NCBI RefSeq assembly: GCF_006442965.1
Contig: NZ_VFWX01000022.1
Location: 60,905-124,904, forward strand
Source: Mesorhizobium sp. CU3
GTDB taxonomy: Bacteria; Pseudomonadota; Alphaproteobacteria; Rhizobiales; Rhizobiaceae
Length of the DNA: 64,000 nt
Reading direction: 5' to 3'
Part shown: positions 1-8,308 of the stretch, piece by piece
Numbering within the stretch: position 1 is the stretch's first letter
Layout of the letters: every line of letters begins with the position of its first letter
The notes under the pieces: model-generated
The model's database searches: none
The model's input: the letters and a program-made list of their open reading frames with translations, nothing else
Told to the model about the DNA's origin: nothing
Program-made: the position numbers and the translations under genes

Positions 1-87
1 GGCGTATATGCGCCGATCCGCGCCACCGTCGGGACCCAGATCGGTCCGTTGACCATCAGCGCGGGACGGTTCGAAGCGGTCAACTAA
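1..87 (+). CDS. C-terminal end of an unidentified protein (partial)
   Basis: The window opens inside a rightward reading frame that runs from base 1 to a TAA stop at 85-87, leaving the last 28 residues and ending in the residues FEAVN. The segment is too short to assign a family. An intergenic palindromic repeat follows within about ten bases of the stop, which is the usual position of that repeat here (directly behind a gene end). That it is coding is inferred from the open frame and the repeat placement only. Confidence 0.45.
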   Translation, partial: GVYAPIRATVGTQIGPLTISAGRFEAVN

Positions 88-95
88 TCTAGTTT

Positions 96-143
96 ACGCA
101 ATTCCGGACGGAAAACCGCGAAGCACTTTTCCTGGAATTGCTT
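96..143. repeat. Intergenic palindromic repeat, family A (copy 1)
   Basis: The ends are inverted (GCAATTCC at 98-105, GGAATTGC at 134-141), with a conserved middle that reads GGACGGAAAACCGC then CACTTTTCCT. Related copies lie near 8264, 16971, 26861 and 50897. It separates the partial first gene from the EamA transporter. Confidence 0.85.
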
Positions 144-174
144 TGCGGCGCCCGGCGCGCCGCCGGGGAAACGC

Positions 175-1062
175 ATGGGGCGCGCAACATTGATCGGGTT
201 CTCGGCGGTCGCCATGTGGGCGCTGCTGGCGCTGCTCACCGACGCCTCCGGCCAGGTGCCGCCCTTCCTTTTGTCGGCCATCACCTTCGCCATCGGCACC
301 TGCGTCGGGCTCGCTGCCCGGCTGCTGATGCCGGCGTCCGACAAGAGCCAGAAGATACCGCCACAGGTGTGGGTGATCGGCATCGCCGGGCTGTTCGGCT
401 ACCATTTCTTCTACTTCACCGCGCTGCGCAACGCGCCGGCTGTCGAGGCGAGCCTGATCGCCTATCTCTGGCCGCTGCTGATCGTGCTCGGCTCGTCGCT
501 GATGCCGGGCGAGCGGCTGGCCTGGAACCATGTCGTCGGCGCGTTGCTCGGCCTTGCCGGCACGGTCCTGATCGTCACCAAGGGCGGCGGCCTGGCTTTC
601 GACGCGCGCTATGCCTTCGGCTACGCGATGGCCGCGGTCTGCGCGGTTCTGTGGTCGTCCTATTCGCTTTTGTCGCGGCGTTTCCCGTCGGTGCCGACGT
701 CGATCGTCACCTGGTTCTGCGCAGCGACCTCGGTGCTGTCGCTGGCCTGCCATCTGCTGCTCGAGAAGACGGTGCTGCCGGATGGCCCAGGACAATGGCT
801 TGCGGTGGTTGGACTGGGATTGATGCCGGTGGGCGCGGCCTTCTACGCTTGGGATATTGGCGTCAAACGCGGCAACATCCAGGTGCTGGGCGCTGCGAGC
901 TACGCCGCGCCGCTTCTGTCGACGATGGTGCTGATCGCAGCCGGCGTCGCCGAGCCGTCGCGGCACATTCTCGCGGCCTGCGTGCTGATCACCGGCGGCG
1001 CGGCACTCGCGGCGAAATCGCTGCTGATGCGCAAGCCGGCGGCCAGAGAGGTGAGCGCATGA
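175..1062 (+). CDS. EamA/DMT-family transporter (YddG-like exporter)
   Basis: A 295-residue inner-membrane protein with about ten hydrophobic segments arranged as two EamA repeats, the usual length and layout of the drug/metabolite transporter superfamily. The conserved stretch around residues 78-100 (YFTALRNAPA, then SLIAYLWPLL) resembles YddG-type aromatic amino-acid exporters, but the substrate cannot be read from sequence. Its TGA overlaps the ATG of the following gene (ATGA at 1059-1062), so the two are probably translationally coupled. The family is secure; the YddG-like label is inference. Confidence 0.85.
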   Translation: MGRATLIGFSAVAMWALLALLTDASGQVPPFLLSAITFAIGTCVGLAARLLMPASDKSQKIPPQVWVIGIAGLFGYHFFYFTALRNAPAVEASLIAYLWPLLIVLGSSLMPGERLAWNHVVGALLGLAGTVLIVTKGGGLAFDARYAFGYAMAAVCAVLWSSYSLLSRRFPSVPTSIVTWFCAATSVLSLACHLLLEKTVLPDGPGQWLAVVGLGLMPVGAAFYAWDIGVKRGNIQVLGAASYAAPLLSTMVLIAAGVAEPSRHILAACVLITGGAALAAKSLLMRKPAAREVSA

Positions 1063-1730
1063 TGCCGTTTCCCGGCGGCATCGAGGCCAATGCCAACGCG
1101 ACGCTGCTGTTCTCGTTCGTCGCGGCGGTGATCTACGCCTTTGCGCTCGACATGCCGCCGAAATGGTCGCGTACAGCGACAAAGACGGCCGCTATCGCCT
1201 TTCTGGCGGTGCTCGCCGCGATGCAGGGCGGCCCGCTGCTGTTGGTCGCGGCGCTGGGCTTGAGCGCCGTCGGCGACGCCTTCCTGTCCAGCGACGGCGA
1301 AAAAGAATTTCTCGGCGGGCTGGCGAGCTTCCTCGCCGCCCACATCGTCTATGTCGCGCTGTTTGTGCAGGCCGGCGGCGGGCTCGGCCTGTTGAGCGCC
1401 GAATCGTGGCGGGGCGCGCTCGCGCTCGCCATGGCGGCCTTCGTCATCGTCATGCTTGCCGCGCTCTGGCGCCGCGTCGGACCGCAACTTCGCATCCCGA
1501 TCGCCGTCTACATCGCGGCGATCCTGGCCATGGGCATATCTGCGCTCACCACCGACAAGATCTGGGTCATCGCCGGCGCGGTGCTGTTCATGGCGTCGGA
1601 CGGGCTGCTGGCGACCGAGCGTTTCCTGCTCGCGGCGATCTCGCCGCAGCGTGTCTGGATGCGCTACGCGGTCTGGGTGCTCTATTACGCCGCGCAACTG
1701 GCGATTACGCTTGGGTTCCTGCTCGTTTAG
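1059..1730 (+). CDS. Lysoplasmalogenase-like YhhN family membrane protein
   Basis: A 223-residue polytopic membrane protein of the YhhN/TMEM86 family. Family members hydrolyse the vinyl-ether bond of lysoplasmalogens in eukaryotes; the bacterial role is poorly defined. The family pattern is visible in the glycine- and aspartate-bearing helix ALGLSAVGDAFL, the later AAHIVYVALF and the acidic MASDGLLATERF near the C-terminus. The start is the first of two adjacent ATGs and overlaps the stop of the upstream transporter. Its stop overlaps the stop of the convergent cupin gene by four bases. Confidence 0.8.
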   Translation: MMPFPGGIEANANATLLFSFVAAVIYAFALDMPPKWSRTATKTAAIAFLAVLAAMQGGPLLLVAALGLSAVGDAFLSSDGEKEFLGGLASFLAAHIVYVALFVQAGGGLGLLSAESWRGALALAMAAFVIVMLAALWRRVGPQLRIPIAVYIAAILAMGISALTTDKIWVIAGAVLFMASDGLLATERFLLAAISPQRVWMRYAVWVLYYAAQLAITLGFLLV

Positions 1731-2161
1731 GCAGTCTTCGGCTGCCAGCCCGGCTCCGCCAGCTCGAATGCGGCAAAATCAAAACCCGGCGCCACCGTGC
1801 AGCCGACCAGCGTCCATTCGCCGAGGCTGCGAGCCGACTGCCACCAGCCGGCCGGCACGACGATCTGCGGTCGCTCGCCGGCGGCAAGGGCTGCGCCCAG
1901 CACCTGCTCGATGACGTTACCCGAGCCTTCCTCATGCATCGACAGCGCCAGCGACGCGCCGGCATAGAAGTGCCAGACCTCGGCGGCGTCCTTCACCCGG
2001 TGCCAGGCCGAAAGCTGGCCTTTTTCGAGCAGGAAGTAGATCGCGGTGGAATGGCCCCGCCCGCCCGCCGCGGTGTCGCGAAAGGTCTCCGCGTACCAGC
2101 CGCCTTCCGGATGCGGTTGCAGGTCAAGCGTTGCGATGATTTCGGCGGCGCTGGCGGTCAT
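1727..2161 (-). CDS. Cupin family protein (DUF985 type)
   Basis: A 144-residue single-domain cupin of the DUF985 class. The N-terminal signature LQPHPEGGWYAETFR, the SAIYFLL-type strand, the WHR..DAAEVWHFYAG segment and the C-terminal GCTVAPGFDFAAFELA block are all typical, and the length matches a complete family member. Structures in this family are beta-barrels, and a sugar-nucleotide or metabolite role has been suggested, but the reaction is not established. It is encoded convergently with the YhhN gene and lies just after gloB in the leftward direction, separated from it by a family C repeat. Confidence 0.85.
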   Translation of the reverse strand: MTASAAEIIATLDLQPHPEGGWYAETFRDTAAGGRGHSTAIYFLLEKGQLSAWHRVKDAAEVWHFYAGASLALSMHEEGSGNVIEQVLGAALAAGERPQIVVPAGWWQSARSLGEWTLVGCTVAPGFDFAAFELAEPGWQPKTA

Positions 2162-2176
2162 GCGAAGTCTTTGCTT

Positions 2177-2228
2177 TGATGCATGTCGTTACCCCAAAAC
2201 CGCTGCACACTTTGGGCGACATACATCA
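2177..2228. repeat. Intergenic palindromic repeat, family C (copy 1)
   Basis: The ends are inverted (TGATGCATGTCG on the left, CGACATACATCA on the right) around a middle containing AAAACCGCTGCACACTTTGGG. The right end supplies the stop codon of gloB (complement of 2226-2228). A second copy with the same arrangement ends argH at 33734-33790. Confidence 0.85.
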
Positions 2229-2993
2229 GAAATTGTCCTTGCGCTTGCGGATCTCGGCGAACACCTCGGCGTCCGAGGCCTTTTCCATGCCGAGATGCTT
2301 GCGGATCGCCGGATCGTGCCAGCGCAGGAACGGATTGGTCGACAATTCCTCGCCGATGGTCGTCGGCAACGTCGGTTTGTTGTCGGCGCGAAGTGCTTCG
2401 ATCTTCGCCGCGCGCTCTCTCAGCGCCGGATTGGTCGGGTCGACCGTCACCGCGAAGCGGGCGTTGGCCAAGGTGTATTCGTGACCGCAATAGATGGTCG
2501 TTTCGGCCGGCAGGGCCGCGAGCTTCTTCAGCGACTCATACATCATCGGTGGCTTGCCTTCGAACAGGCGGCCGCAGCCCAGCGCAAACAGCGTGTCGGC
2601 GGTGAAGGCCAATTTCGAATCCGGCAGGTAATAGGAGACGTGGCCGGCGGTGTGGCCGGGCGTCTCGATGACCTCGATCCGTTCGTCGCCAAGATGCACG
2701 ACCGAACCTTGTTTCACCGTCTCGTCGATGCCGGGGATCTTCGCCTTCTCGGCCTCTGGCCCGACGATGCGCAGCTTGAAGCGCTCCTTCAGCGCCAGAT
2801 TGGCCTCGACATGGTCGCCATGATGATGGGTGGTCAGGATCAGCGTCGGCGTCCATCCGGTGCGCTTGATCGCGGCCAGGATCGGCGCTTCCTCCGGCGC
2901 ATCGATGATCGCCGTCTGGCCGCTTTTGGGGTCGTGCACCAGCACGCCGAAATTGTCGGTGCGGCACATGAACTGCTCGATTTCGACGGGCAT
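2226..2993 (-). CDS. gloB: Hydroxyacylglutathione hydrolase (glyoxalase II)
   Basis: A 255-residue metallo-beta-lactamase-fold enzyme that hydrolyses S-lactoylglutathione to lactate and glutathione, the second step of methylglyoxal detoxification. The binuclear metal motif THHHGDH lies at residues 55-61, followed by PGHTAGH (112-118), TADTLF (131-136) and CGHEYT (169-174), in glyoxalase II order. The C-terminal FLRWHDP block is the glutathione-binding region typical of GloB. The ATG at 2993 is preceded by GGAGAG at good spacing, which favours it over in-frame ATGs upstream. The gene is divergent from a methyltransferase gene. Confidence 0.93.
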   Translation of the reverse strand: MPVEIEQFMCRTDNFGVLVHDPKSGQTAIIDAPEEAPILAAIKRTGWTPTLILTTHHHGDHVEANLALKERFKLRIVGPEAEKAKIPGIDETVKQGSVVHLGDERIEVIETPGHTAGHVSYYLPDSKLAFTADTLFALGCGRLFEGKPPMMYESLKKLAALPAETTIYCGHEYTLANARFAVTVDPTNPALRERAAKIEALRADNKPTLPTTIGEELSTNPFLRWHDPAIRKHLGMEKASDAEVFAEIRKRKDNF

Positions 2994-3092
2994 CTCGTTG
3001 CTCTCCATTGTCGCGGCAGACATAGGGCGCTTGCCCGCCGATGTCATCGGGCTTTGTTGAACTTAGGCTTCTTCGCGGCTACCGTCCCGCGC

Positions 3093-3869
3093 ATGCATTC
3101 GGATATCGTCGATCTGCGCTCCTTCTATTCGACCACGCTCGGACGCCTGGCAGAGCGCTCGATCACCATGGCGCTGTCGTCGATCTGGGCGACGGTGCCG
3201 AACGAGCGGCTGGTCGGCCTCGGCTATACGCTGCCGTGGCTGGAGCGCTTCGGCGCCGATGCCGAGCGTGTCTTTGCCTTCATGCCGGCAACGCAGGGCG
3301 CGGTGGTGTGGCCGGCGACCGGGCCGTCGGCGACCGCGCTGGTCTTCGACGAGGAATTGCCGCTGGTCGATTCCTGCATCGACCGCGTGCTTTTGGTCCA
3401 TTCGCTCGAACATGCCGAGAATCCGCGCGAGACCCTGAACGAGATCTGGCGGGTGTTGTCGCCGGCAGGGCGCGTCGTCATCGTCGTGCCCAACCGGCGC
3501 GGCGTGTGGGCTCGCTTCGAGCACACGCCCTTCGGCAACGGCCGGCCGTTTTCGCGCGGCCAGATCACCGAGTTGCTGCGCGAGGCCAACTTCACCCCGG
3601 CCACATGGTGCGACGCGCTGTTCTTCCCGCCTTCGCCGCGCCGCTTCATGATGCGCTTCCACAATGTGCTGGAAAAGGCCGGGCGGCGGTTCTGGCCGAT
3701 CTTTTCCGGCGTCATCGTCGTCGAGGCGCAGAAGCGGCTCTACCAGGGCGTGCCGGTGGCGCAGCGCGCCTCGCGCCGCGTTTTCGTGCCGGTCTTCTCG
3801 CCGCAAGGCGCGACGCGGCTCGGCCGGCAGGCCGCCGATCCCGCGCCGGGACGGGTGACGCGTTCGTGA
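3093..3869 (+). CDS. Class I SAM-dependent methyltransferase domain protein
   Basis: A 258-residue protein with a methyltransferase-11-like core: an N-terminal motif I-like segment (LVGLGYTLPW), an acidic strand, then RVLLVHSLEHAENP and the post-core helix and strand LNEIWRVLSPAGRVVIVVPN. The glycine-rich motif I is looser than the usual GxGxG. The C-terminal third (PRRFMMRFHNVLEK, FSGVIVVEAQK) is characteristic of the rhizobial homologues next to gloB. The substrate is unknown. The start ATG at 3093 leaves a 99-bp divergent promoter region with gloB. Confidence 0.8.
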   Translation: MHSDIVDLRSFYSTTLGRLAERSITMALSSIWATVPNERLVGLGYTLPWLERFGADAERVFAFMPATQGAVVWPATGPSATALVFDEELPLVDSCIDRVLLVHSLEHAENPRETLNEIWRVLSPAGRVVIVVPNRRGVWARFEHTPFGNGRPFSRGQITELLREANFTPATWCDALFFPPSPRRFMMRFHNVLEKAGRRFWPIFSGVIVVEAQKRLYQGVPVAQRASRRVFVPVFSPQGATRLGRQAADPAPGRVTRS

Positions 3870-3976
3870 TCGCGGCCACGCCTTGTGCAAAGCCGCGATC
3901 GTCACCCTATCTCAGAGCAAAAGCCGCGGCGCGCCATCGGCGCTGACTGCCGCTTCCGAAAACATGGATTTCCTCA

Positions 3977-5794
3977 ATGGCTGAGCAAGCAGATACCAAG
4001 CCCGGCGCCGCCGTCTCGGTCGAGGCCAGCAGCCTCAGCGACCAACTGGCGACGATCAAGCATGGGCTGGCGGCATCGCCGGTCCGCAAATGGCTCGCCT
4101 GGACGTCGGTCGGCATTGTCGCCGTCATCATCGCCACCTCGATCGGACAGGTGCTGCTCAACAGGTGGAACCAGCCCTTCTACGACGCGCTGGCGCGCCG
4201 CGACATGGCGGCCTTCCTGCATCAGCTCACGGTCTTCGCCATGATCGCCGGCGGGCTTCTGGTGCTCAACATCGGCCAGACCTGGCTCAACCAGATGATC
4301 CGGCTGAAGCTGCGCGAGGCGCTGACGCTCGACCTGATCGACCAGTGGATGCGGCCGGCGCGCGCCTTCCGGCTGGCCAATGCCGGCGCCATCGGCGTCA
4401 ATCCCGACCAGCGCATGCAGCAGGACGCCGCGCATCTGTCGGATCTGTCGACCGATCTCGGTGTCGGCCTGCTGCAGTCGTTCATCCTGCTGGTCTCCTT
4501 CGTCGGCGTCCTGTGGGAATTGTCGTCGGGCTTCGTCTTCCATGTCGGCGGCTATTCGCTGGCGATACCCGGCTACATGGTGTGGGCCGCGCTCATCTAT
4601 GCGGGCGTCGCGTCCTGGCTGAGCTGGCTGGTCGGGCGCCCGCTCATCGTGCTCAACAGTGACCGCTATACAAGGGAAGCCGAGCTGCGCTCCTCGATGG
4701 TGCGCGTCAACGAGAATGTCGATGCGATTGCGCTCTATCATGGCGAAGCCGATGCCCGGCGGCGGCTCGAAATCGACCTCGGCACCGTGCTTGCCGCCAT
4801 GCGGCGCATCTACACGGCGCAGATCAACCTGTCCTGGGTCACCGACGGCTATGGCTGGATCACCGTGGTGGCGCCGATCCTGGTCGCGGCGCCTGTCTAT
4901 TTCTCGGGCGACATCAGCTTCGGCGGGCTGATGATGGCGGTCGGCGCCTTCAACCAGGTGAATTCCTCGCTGCGCTGGTTCATCAACAATATCGGCGCCA
5001 TCGCCGATTGGCGCGCCACGCTGATGCGTGTCGCCGATTTCCGCATCGCGCTCGTCGAGACCGACGTGCTGCACGACAAGGAAAAGCGCATCGAGTTCGG
5101 CGACAACGCCAATGGCAGCATGACCTTCGAGACGCTCCAGGTGTCCTCGCCGGAGGGCTGCACCAAGTTGGCGGACGGCCATGTCGAGATCCGTCCGGGC
5201 GAGCGCGTCATGGTCACCGGCGAGCCGGGCGCCGGCAAGACGCTGTTCTTCCGCGCCATTGCCGGCCTGTGGCCGTGGGGGAAGGGGCGGATCGGCCTGC
5301 CTGCCGGCGAAACCCCCATCTTCGTGCCGCGCGTGCCTTATTTCCCCGCCGGGACGCTGCGCGAGGTGCTGCATCCGAATGGCGCGGCGCCTGCCAGCGA
5401 TGCCGATTTCTCGGCGGTGCTCGCCGAGGTCGGCCTCGAGCGGCTGTCGCCGTCGCTCGACCGCTCCGCGCGCTGGGAGCGCGAGCTCGGTGATGACGAA
5501 CAGCGCTCGCTCGCCTTTGCCCGGCTGGCTCTGCGCAAGCCGAAATGGGTGATCATCGACGAGGCGCTCGATGCCTTCGACGGACCGTCACTGCGGCGGG
5601 TGCTGTCGATGATGGAGAAGCGCCTGCCGGGCACCGCCATCATCAACATCGGACGCGGCCTGCACAACAGCCAGTTCTTCCCGCGCTCGCTCACCATCGT
5701 CAAGGACAGCGGCAGCGCGCCGCTCAAGCCGGCGCGGATGCGGGCCGGCGCAATCGAGCCGCCGCCGGTGGTGCATCGCGCCAGGAAGAAGTAG
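3977..5794 (+). CDS. ABC transporter, membrane plus ATPase fusion (YddA/BclA-like, SbmA/BacA-type membrane domain)
   Basis: A 605-residue half-transporter. Residues about 45-330 form a six-helix membrane domain with the NRWNQPFYDALARRD signature shared by the ABC_membrane_2 and SbmA/BacA families. Residues about 385-580 form an ATPase domain with Walker A GEPGAGKT, a signature loop reduced to LGDDEQRSLAFAR, and Walker B WVIIDEALDA. In rhizobia, SbmA/BacA and fused BclA proteins import peptides, including plant NCR peptides, and affect very-long-chain lipid A. YddA-type fusions of the same size are of unknown role. The family is secure; a peptide role is inference. Confidence 0.87.
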   Translation: MAEQADTKPGAAVSVEASSLSDQLATIKHGLAASPVRKWLAWTSVGIVAVIIATSIGQVLLNRWNQPFYDALARRDMAAFLHQLTVFAMIAGGLLVLNIGQTWLNQMIRLKLREALTLDLIDQWMRPARAFRLANAGAIGVNPDQRMQQDAAHLSDLSTDLGVGLLQSFILLVSFVGVLWELSSGFVFHVGGYSLAIPGYMVWAALIYAGVASWLSWLVGRPLIVLNSDRYTREAELRSSMVRVNENVDAIALYHGEADARRRLEIDLGTVLAAMRRIYTAQINLSWVTDGYGWITVVAPILVAAPVYFSGDISFGGLMMAVGAFNQVNSSLRWFINNIGAIADWRATLMRVADFRIALVETDVLHDKEKRIEFGDNANGSMTFETLQVSSPEGCTKLADGHVEIRPGERVMVTGEPGAGKTLFFRAIAGLWPWGKGRIGLPAGETPIFVPRVPYFPAGTLREVLHPNGAAPASDADFSAVLAEVGLERLSPSLDRSARWERELGDDEQRSLAFARLALRKPKWVIIDEALDAFDGPSLRRVLSMMEKRLPGTAIINIGRGLHNSQFFPRSLTIVKDSGSAPLKPARMRAGAIEPPPVVHRARKK

Positions 5795-5840
5795 CTTATT
5801 CTGCTGCGATAGCTGATCCCCGACATCGTCGGAGGCTGCC

Positions 5841-6641
5841 ATGTTCGAGATGTTCGGCCTGCTTGCTTGCCTCGCCTGCGCCGAGGGGGCGCCGCTGCCC
5901 GCGCGCGGCGAAGCATTGCCGGTCGATGTGGAGCTCGTGCTCGCGGTCGACATCTCGCAGTCGATGGACGAGGAGGAGTTCGCGCTGCAGCGCGCCGGGT
6001 ATGTCGAGGCGCTGCGCCACCCCGATTTCATCAATGCGGTGCGTTCCGGCCCAAGAGGCCGCATCGCGCTCGCCTATTTCGAATGGGCGGGCGTGGTGCG
6101 CGACGACGGCATCCTTGCCTGGCAGGTGATCGACGGCGACGACAGCGCCAATGCCTTTGCCGACCGGGTCGCGTCCCGCCCGTTCCGCAGTTTTCGCGGC
6201 ACCTCGATCTCGGGCGCGCTGAGCTTCGGCGCGGGGCTTCTGGAACAGGCAGACTTCGCGGCGCCGCGCCGGGTCATCGACATATCGGGCGATGGACCCA
6301 ACAATATCGGGCCGCCGGTCGCCGTGATGCGCGATGCTGCGCTGGCCAAGGGAATCGTCATCAACGGTCTGCCGGTCCTGATCAGCCCGTCGCCCAGCTT
6401 CAGCCATCTCGACCGCTATTACGCCGACTGCGTCACCGGCGGGCCAGGCTCGTTCGTACTGCCGATCTATGCGGCTTCCGAGTTTTCGACCGCCATACGC
6501 CGCAAGCTGATCCAGGAGGTAAGCGGCATCACCGGGGCAAAGACCATTCGCATCGATATGGCGGCGTCCGTCGACTGTCTGCAGGGCGAGCGCGAACGGC
6601 GCAAATATTCCGATCCGTATTTTCCGGAACTCGACAGGTAA
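5841..6641 (+). CDS. DUF1194 protein (von Willebrand A-like, probably exported)
   Basis: A 266-residue protein of the DUF1194 family. It begins with a short hydrophobic, cysteine-bearing segment (residues 1-14), consistent with a signal sequence, then a VWA-like fold with a MIDAS-type motif DISQSMDEEEF at about residues 37-47, a later FRGTSISGAL threonine loop and VIDISGDGPNN. Together these suggest metal-dependent protein binding. The function is unknown. It follows the ABC gene by 46 bp with a GGAGG ribosome site and may share its transcript. Confidence 0.85.
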   Translation: MFEMFGLLACLACAEGAPLPARGEALPVDVELVLAVDISQSMDEEEFALQRAGYVEALRHPDFINAVRSGPRGRIALAYFEWAGVVRDDGILAWQVIDGDDSANAFADRVASRPFRSFRGTSISGALSFGAGLLEQADFAAPRRVIDISGDGPNNIGPPVAVMRDAALAKGIVINGLPVLISPSPSFSHLDRYYADCVTGGPGSFVLPIYAASEFSTAIRRKLIQEVSGITGAKTIRIDMAASVDCLQGERERRKYSDPYFPELDR

Positions 6642-6658
6642 GTCGAGGCCAATGATCC

Positions 6659-7588
6659 TCAGATCGGCCGGGCGCCGTATTTGGCGCGGAACTCGTCATA
6701 GCAATCGCGGCGCCAGCGGCGGCCGACGATATAGCCGCGCAGCAGTTCGGCCGCCGAATAGCCGAGCGCCTTGGATGAACGGTTGGCGAGATAGCCGGAG
6801 AAAGCCTGCGGCAGCCGGCCCTTCAAGACGTCGGCGATGATCTGGCGCGAGATCATATAGGGTGGAACGTCCGGATAGCGGTCGGCGATATAGGGGTGCT
6901 TATCGATCAGATTGGCATAGGCCTCGATATAGCCGTCGCGGCGGCCGGAGATCGAATTCTCGGAATTGAATTTCTTCCAGTCGATATCCTCGGACAGCAT
7001 GGCGCCGCCGCGCTGGGCAAAGCGCAGCAACAGCTCGCGGTCCTGCATGCGGGTGACGTCGCTGTCGTAGCCGCCGATCGCCAGCAGCGCTTCATAGCGG
7101 GCCGTGATTGCCGATCCGGCGATGAAGATGGTCTGCGCCACCAGCGCGCGCTGCAGCGCGCCCTTGTCGAGCAAGGCCTCGCGATTGATGCATTTGCTGC
7201 TGCGGCGGCCCTTCTGCGACACGAAGGAGCTGATCAGCACCTCGAGCGAGGGGTTCTGGTCGAACCGCGCCAGCGTCCGCTCCAGACGGTCGGGCAGATA
7301 GACATCGTCCGAATCAAGGAAGGTCACCACCGGCGCTCGCGCCAGCTCGATACCGGCGTTGCGCGCGGCATTGGCGCCGCGCCATTTGGCGCCGACATAG
7401 ATCAGACGCGGATCGCGGATCTCGGCGAGCGCGGCGGCCGTGCCGTCAGTCGAGCCATCGTCGACGACGATATGCTCAAAGCGGGTAAGTGTCTGAGCCA
7501 GAACACTTTCCACCGCCCGCACGACCTGGCTGCGCCGGTTATGCGTCGGCGTGATGATAGAGATCAGCGGCGCCGCCTCGGTCGACAT
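6659..7588 (-). CDS. Family 2 glycosyltransferase
   Basis: A 309-residue GT-A-fold glycosyltransferase. It shows the nucleotide-sugar entry strand ISIITPTHNRRSQV, the VVDDGSTDGT motif, NAARNAGIELA and the metal-binding DxD equivalent FLDSDD. The C-terminal 100 residues contain the acceptor-side QDRELLLRFA segment. Donor and acceptor are unknown; a surface polysaccharide or protein-glycan role is likely. The chosen ATG at 7588 has no clear Shine-Dalgarno sequence, and an in-frame ATG at 7615 is the alternative. The gene converges on the DUF1194 gene. Confidence 0.87.
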   Translation of the reverse strand: MSTEAAPLISIITPTHNRRSQVVRAVESVLAQTLTRFEHIVVDDGSTDGTAAALAEIRDPRLIYVGAKWRGANAARNAGIELARAPVVTFLDSDDVYLPDRLERTLARFDQNPSLEVLISSFVSQKGRRSSKCINREALLDKGALQRALVAQTIFIAGSAITARYEALLAIGGYDSDVTRMQDRELLLRFAQRGGAMLSEDIDWKKFNSENSISGRRDGYIEAYANLIDKHPYIADRYPDVPPYMISRQIIADVLKGRLPQAFSGYLANRSSKALGYSAAELLRGYIVGRRWRRDCYDEFRAKYGARPI

Positions 7589-7918
7589 CTGGTTTGGTTG
7601 GGCCCCGCTCCGCAAATTGCTGGAAGAATCCGCTGTTCGCGGTGTGCAACTCTTCCCAGTTGCGTAGACAGGCTAACAACAAGCAGGTCTCGCTGTCACG
7701 TCGATGTGCCTTGACGGGTGTCTGTTTTTCTTGGGCCACGTTGCCAAGACGACACTATGGGCTGCTCGCCGTCGTGCTCCGGCCTTCGCTAGAAGGACAG
7801 TTCCCGGAACAAACAGAACCGCAAATGATGACCTGGGAGGTAATCGACCGGAATACCTCGATGCGGCAACCTGCCTCCATCCAGCCGACAGTCGGCTTCG
7901 AACGAAGGAGCAGAATCG
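7589..7918. other. Intergenic region with no gene recognised
   Basis: These 330 bases separate the leftward glycosyltransferase from the rightward DUF1330 gene. They look less GC-rich than the flanks, and no frame in them has family character. The last 15 bases hold a good ribosome site (GAAGGAG) for the DUF1330 gene, and promoters for both divergent genes should lie here. No repeat, RNA structure or terminator was recognised. Confidence 0.5.
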
Positions 7919-8239
7919 ATGACCGCTTACGCCGTTGCCCATATGCGTCATGTCACGCCCGGTCCCTGGATCGCCGAATATCTGGAGAAGATCGATGCCA
8001 CGCTGGCGCCTTTCGGCGGGCGCTTCCTCGTCCATGGCGGCGAGGTGGAGGTCGTGGAAAACGACTGGCCCGGACATCTGATCGTCATTGAATTCCCGGA
8101 CCGGCGGCATGTGCGCGACTGGTACGGTTCGCCTGCCTATCAGGCGATCCTGCCCTTGCGCACCGGGAATTCCCAATCCGACGTGATAATCGTTGACGGT
8201 GTCGAGCATCCGCACAAGGCTACGGATGTGCTTGGCTGA
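7919..8239 (+). CDS. DUF1330 domain protein
   Basis: A 106-residue protein of the DUF1330 family, small dimeric alpha-beta-barrel (ferredoxin-like) proteins. It has the family's opening AYAVAHMRH, the central FLVHGGEVEVVE strand, LIVIEFPDR and WYGSPAYQAIL, where the aromatic and Y-x-x-I residues are characteristic. The molecular function is not known. The start ATG is preceded by GAAGGAG at seven to eight bases. It stands alone between divergent and convergent neighbours, and a family A repeat follows its stop. Confidence 0.88.
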   Translation: MTAYAVAHMRHVTPGPWIAEYLEKIDATLAPFGGRFLVHGGEVEVVENDWPGHLIVIEFPDRRHVRDWYGSPAYQAILPLRTGNSQSDVIIVDGVEHPHKATDVLG

Positions 8240-8263
8240 GCGCCCTATCTCTTCGGTTTTAAC

Positions 8264-8307
8264 GCAATTCCGGACGGAAAATCGCGTCACATTTTTCCTG
8301 GAGCTGC
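8264..8307. repeat. Intergenic palindromic repeat, family A (copy 2)
   Basis: GCAATTCC at 8264-8271 is inverted against GGAGCTGC at 8300-8307, with the shared GGACGGAAAATCGC and TTTTTCCT middle. The bases before it (CTATCTCTTCGGTTTTAAC) resemble those before copy 3, so the conserved unit may start about 20 bases earlier. It sits between two convergent gene ends. Confidence 0.82.
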
Positions 8308-8308
8308 T

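Noticed and set aside
94..1182. Long leftward open frame of 362 codons opposite the EamA gene
   Set aside because: Its sequence is Arg/Gln/His-rich with no family pattern, as expected of antisense frames in GC-rich DNA, and the opposite strand holds a clear transporter and a YhhN protein.
3974..5374. Leftward 466-codon open frame opposite the BacA/YddA-like ABC gene
   Set aside because: Composition is typical of an antisense shadow (Asp/Arg/His/Gln-rich). The ABC protein on the plus strand has intact motifs over the same region.
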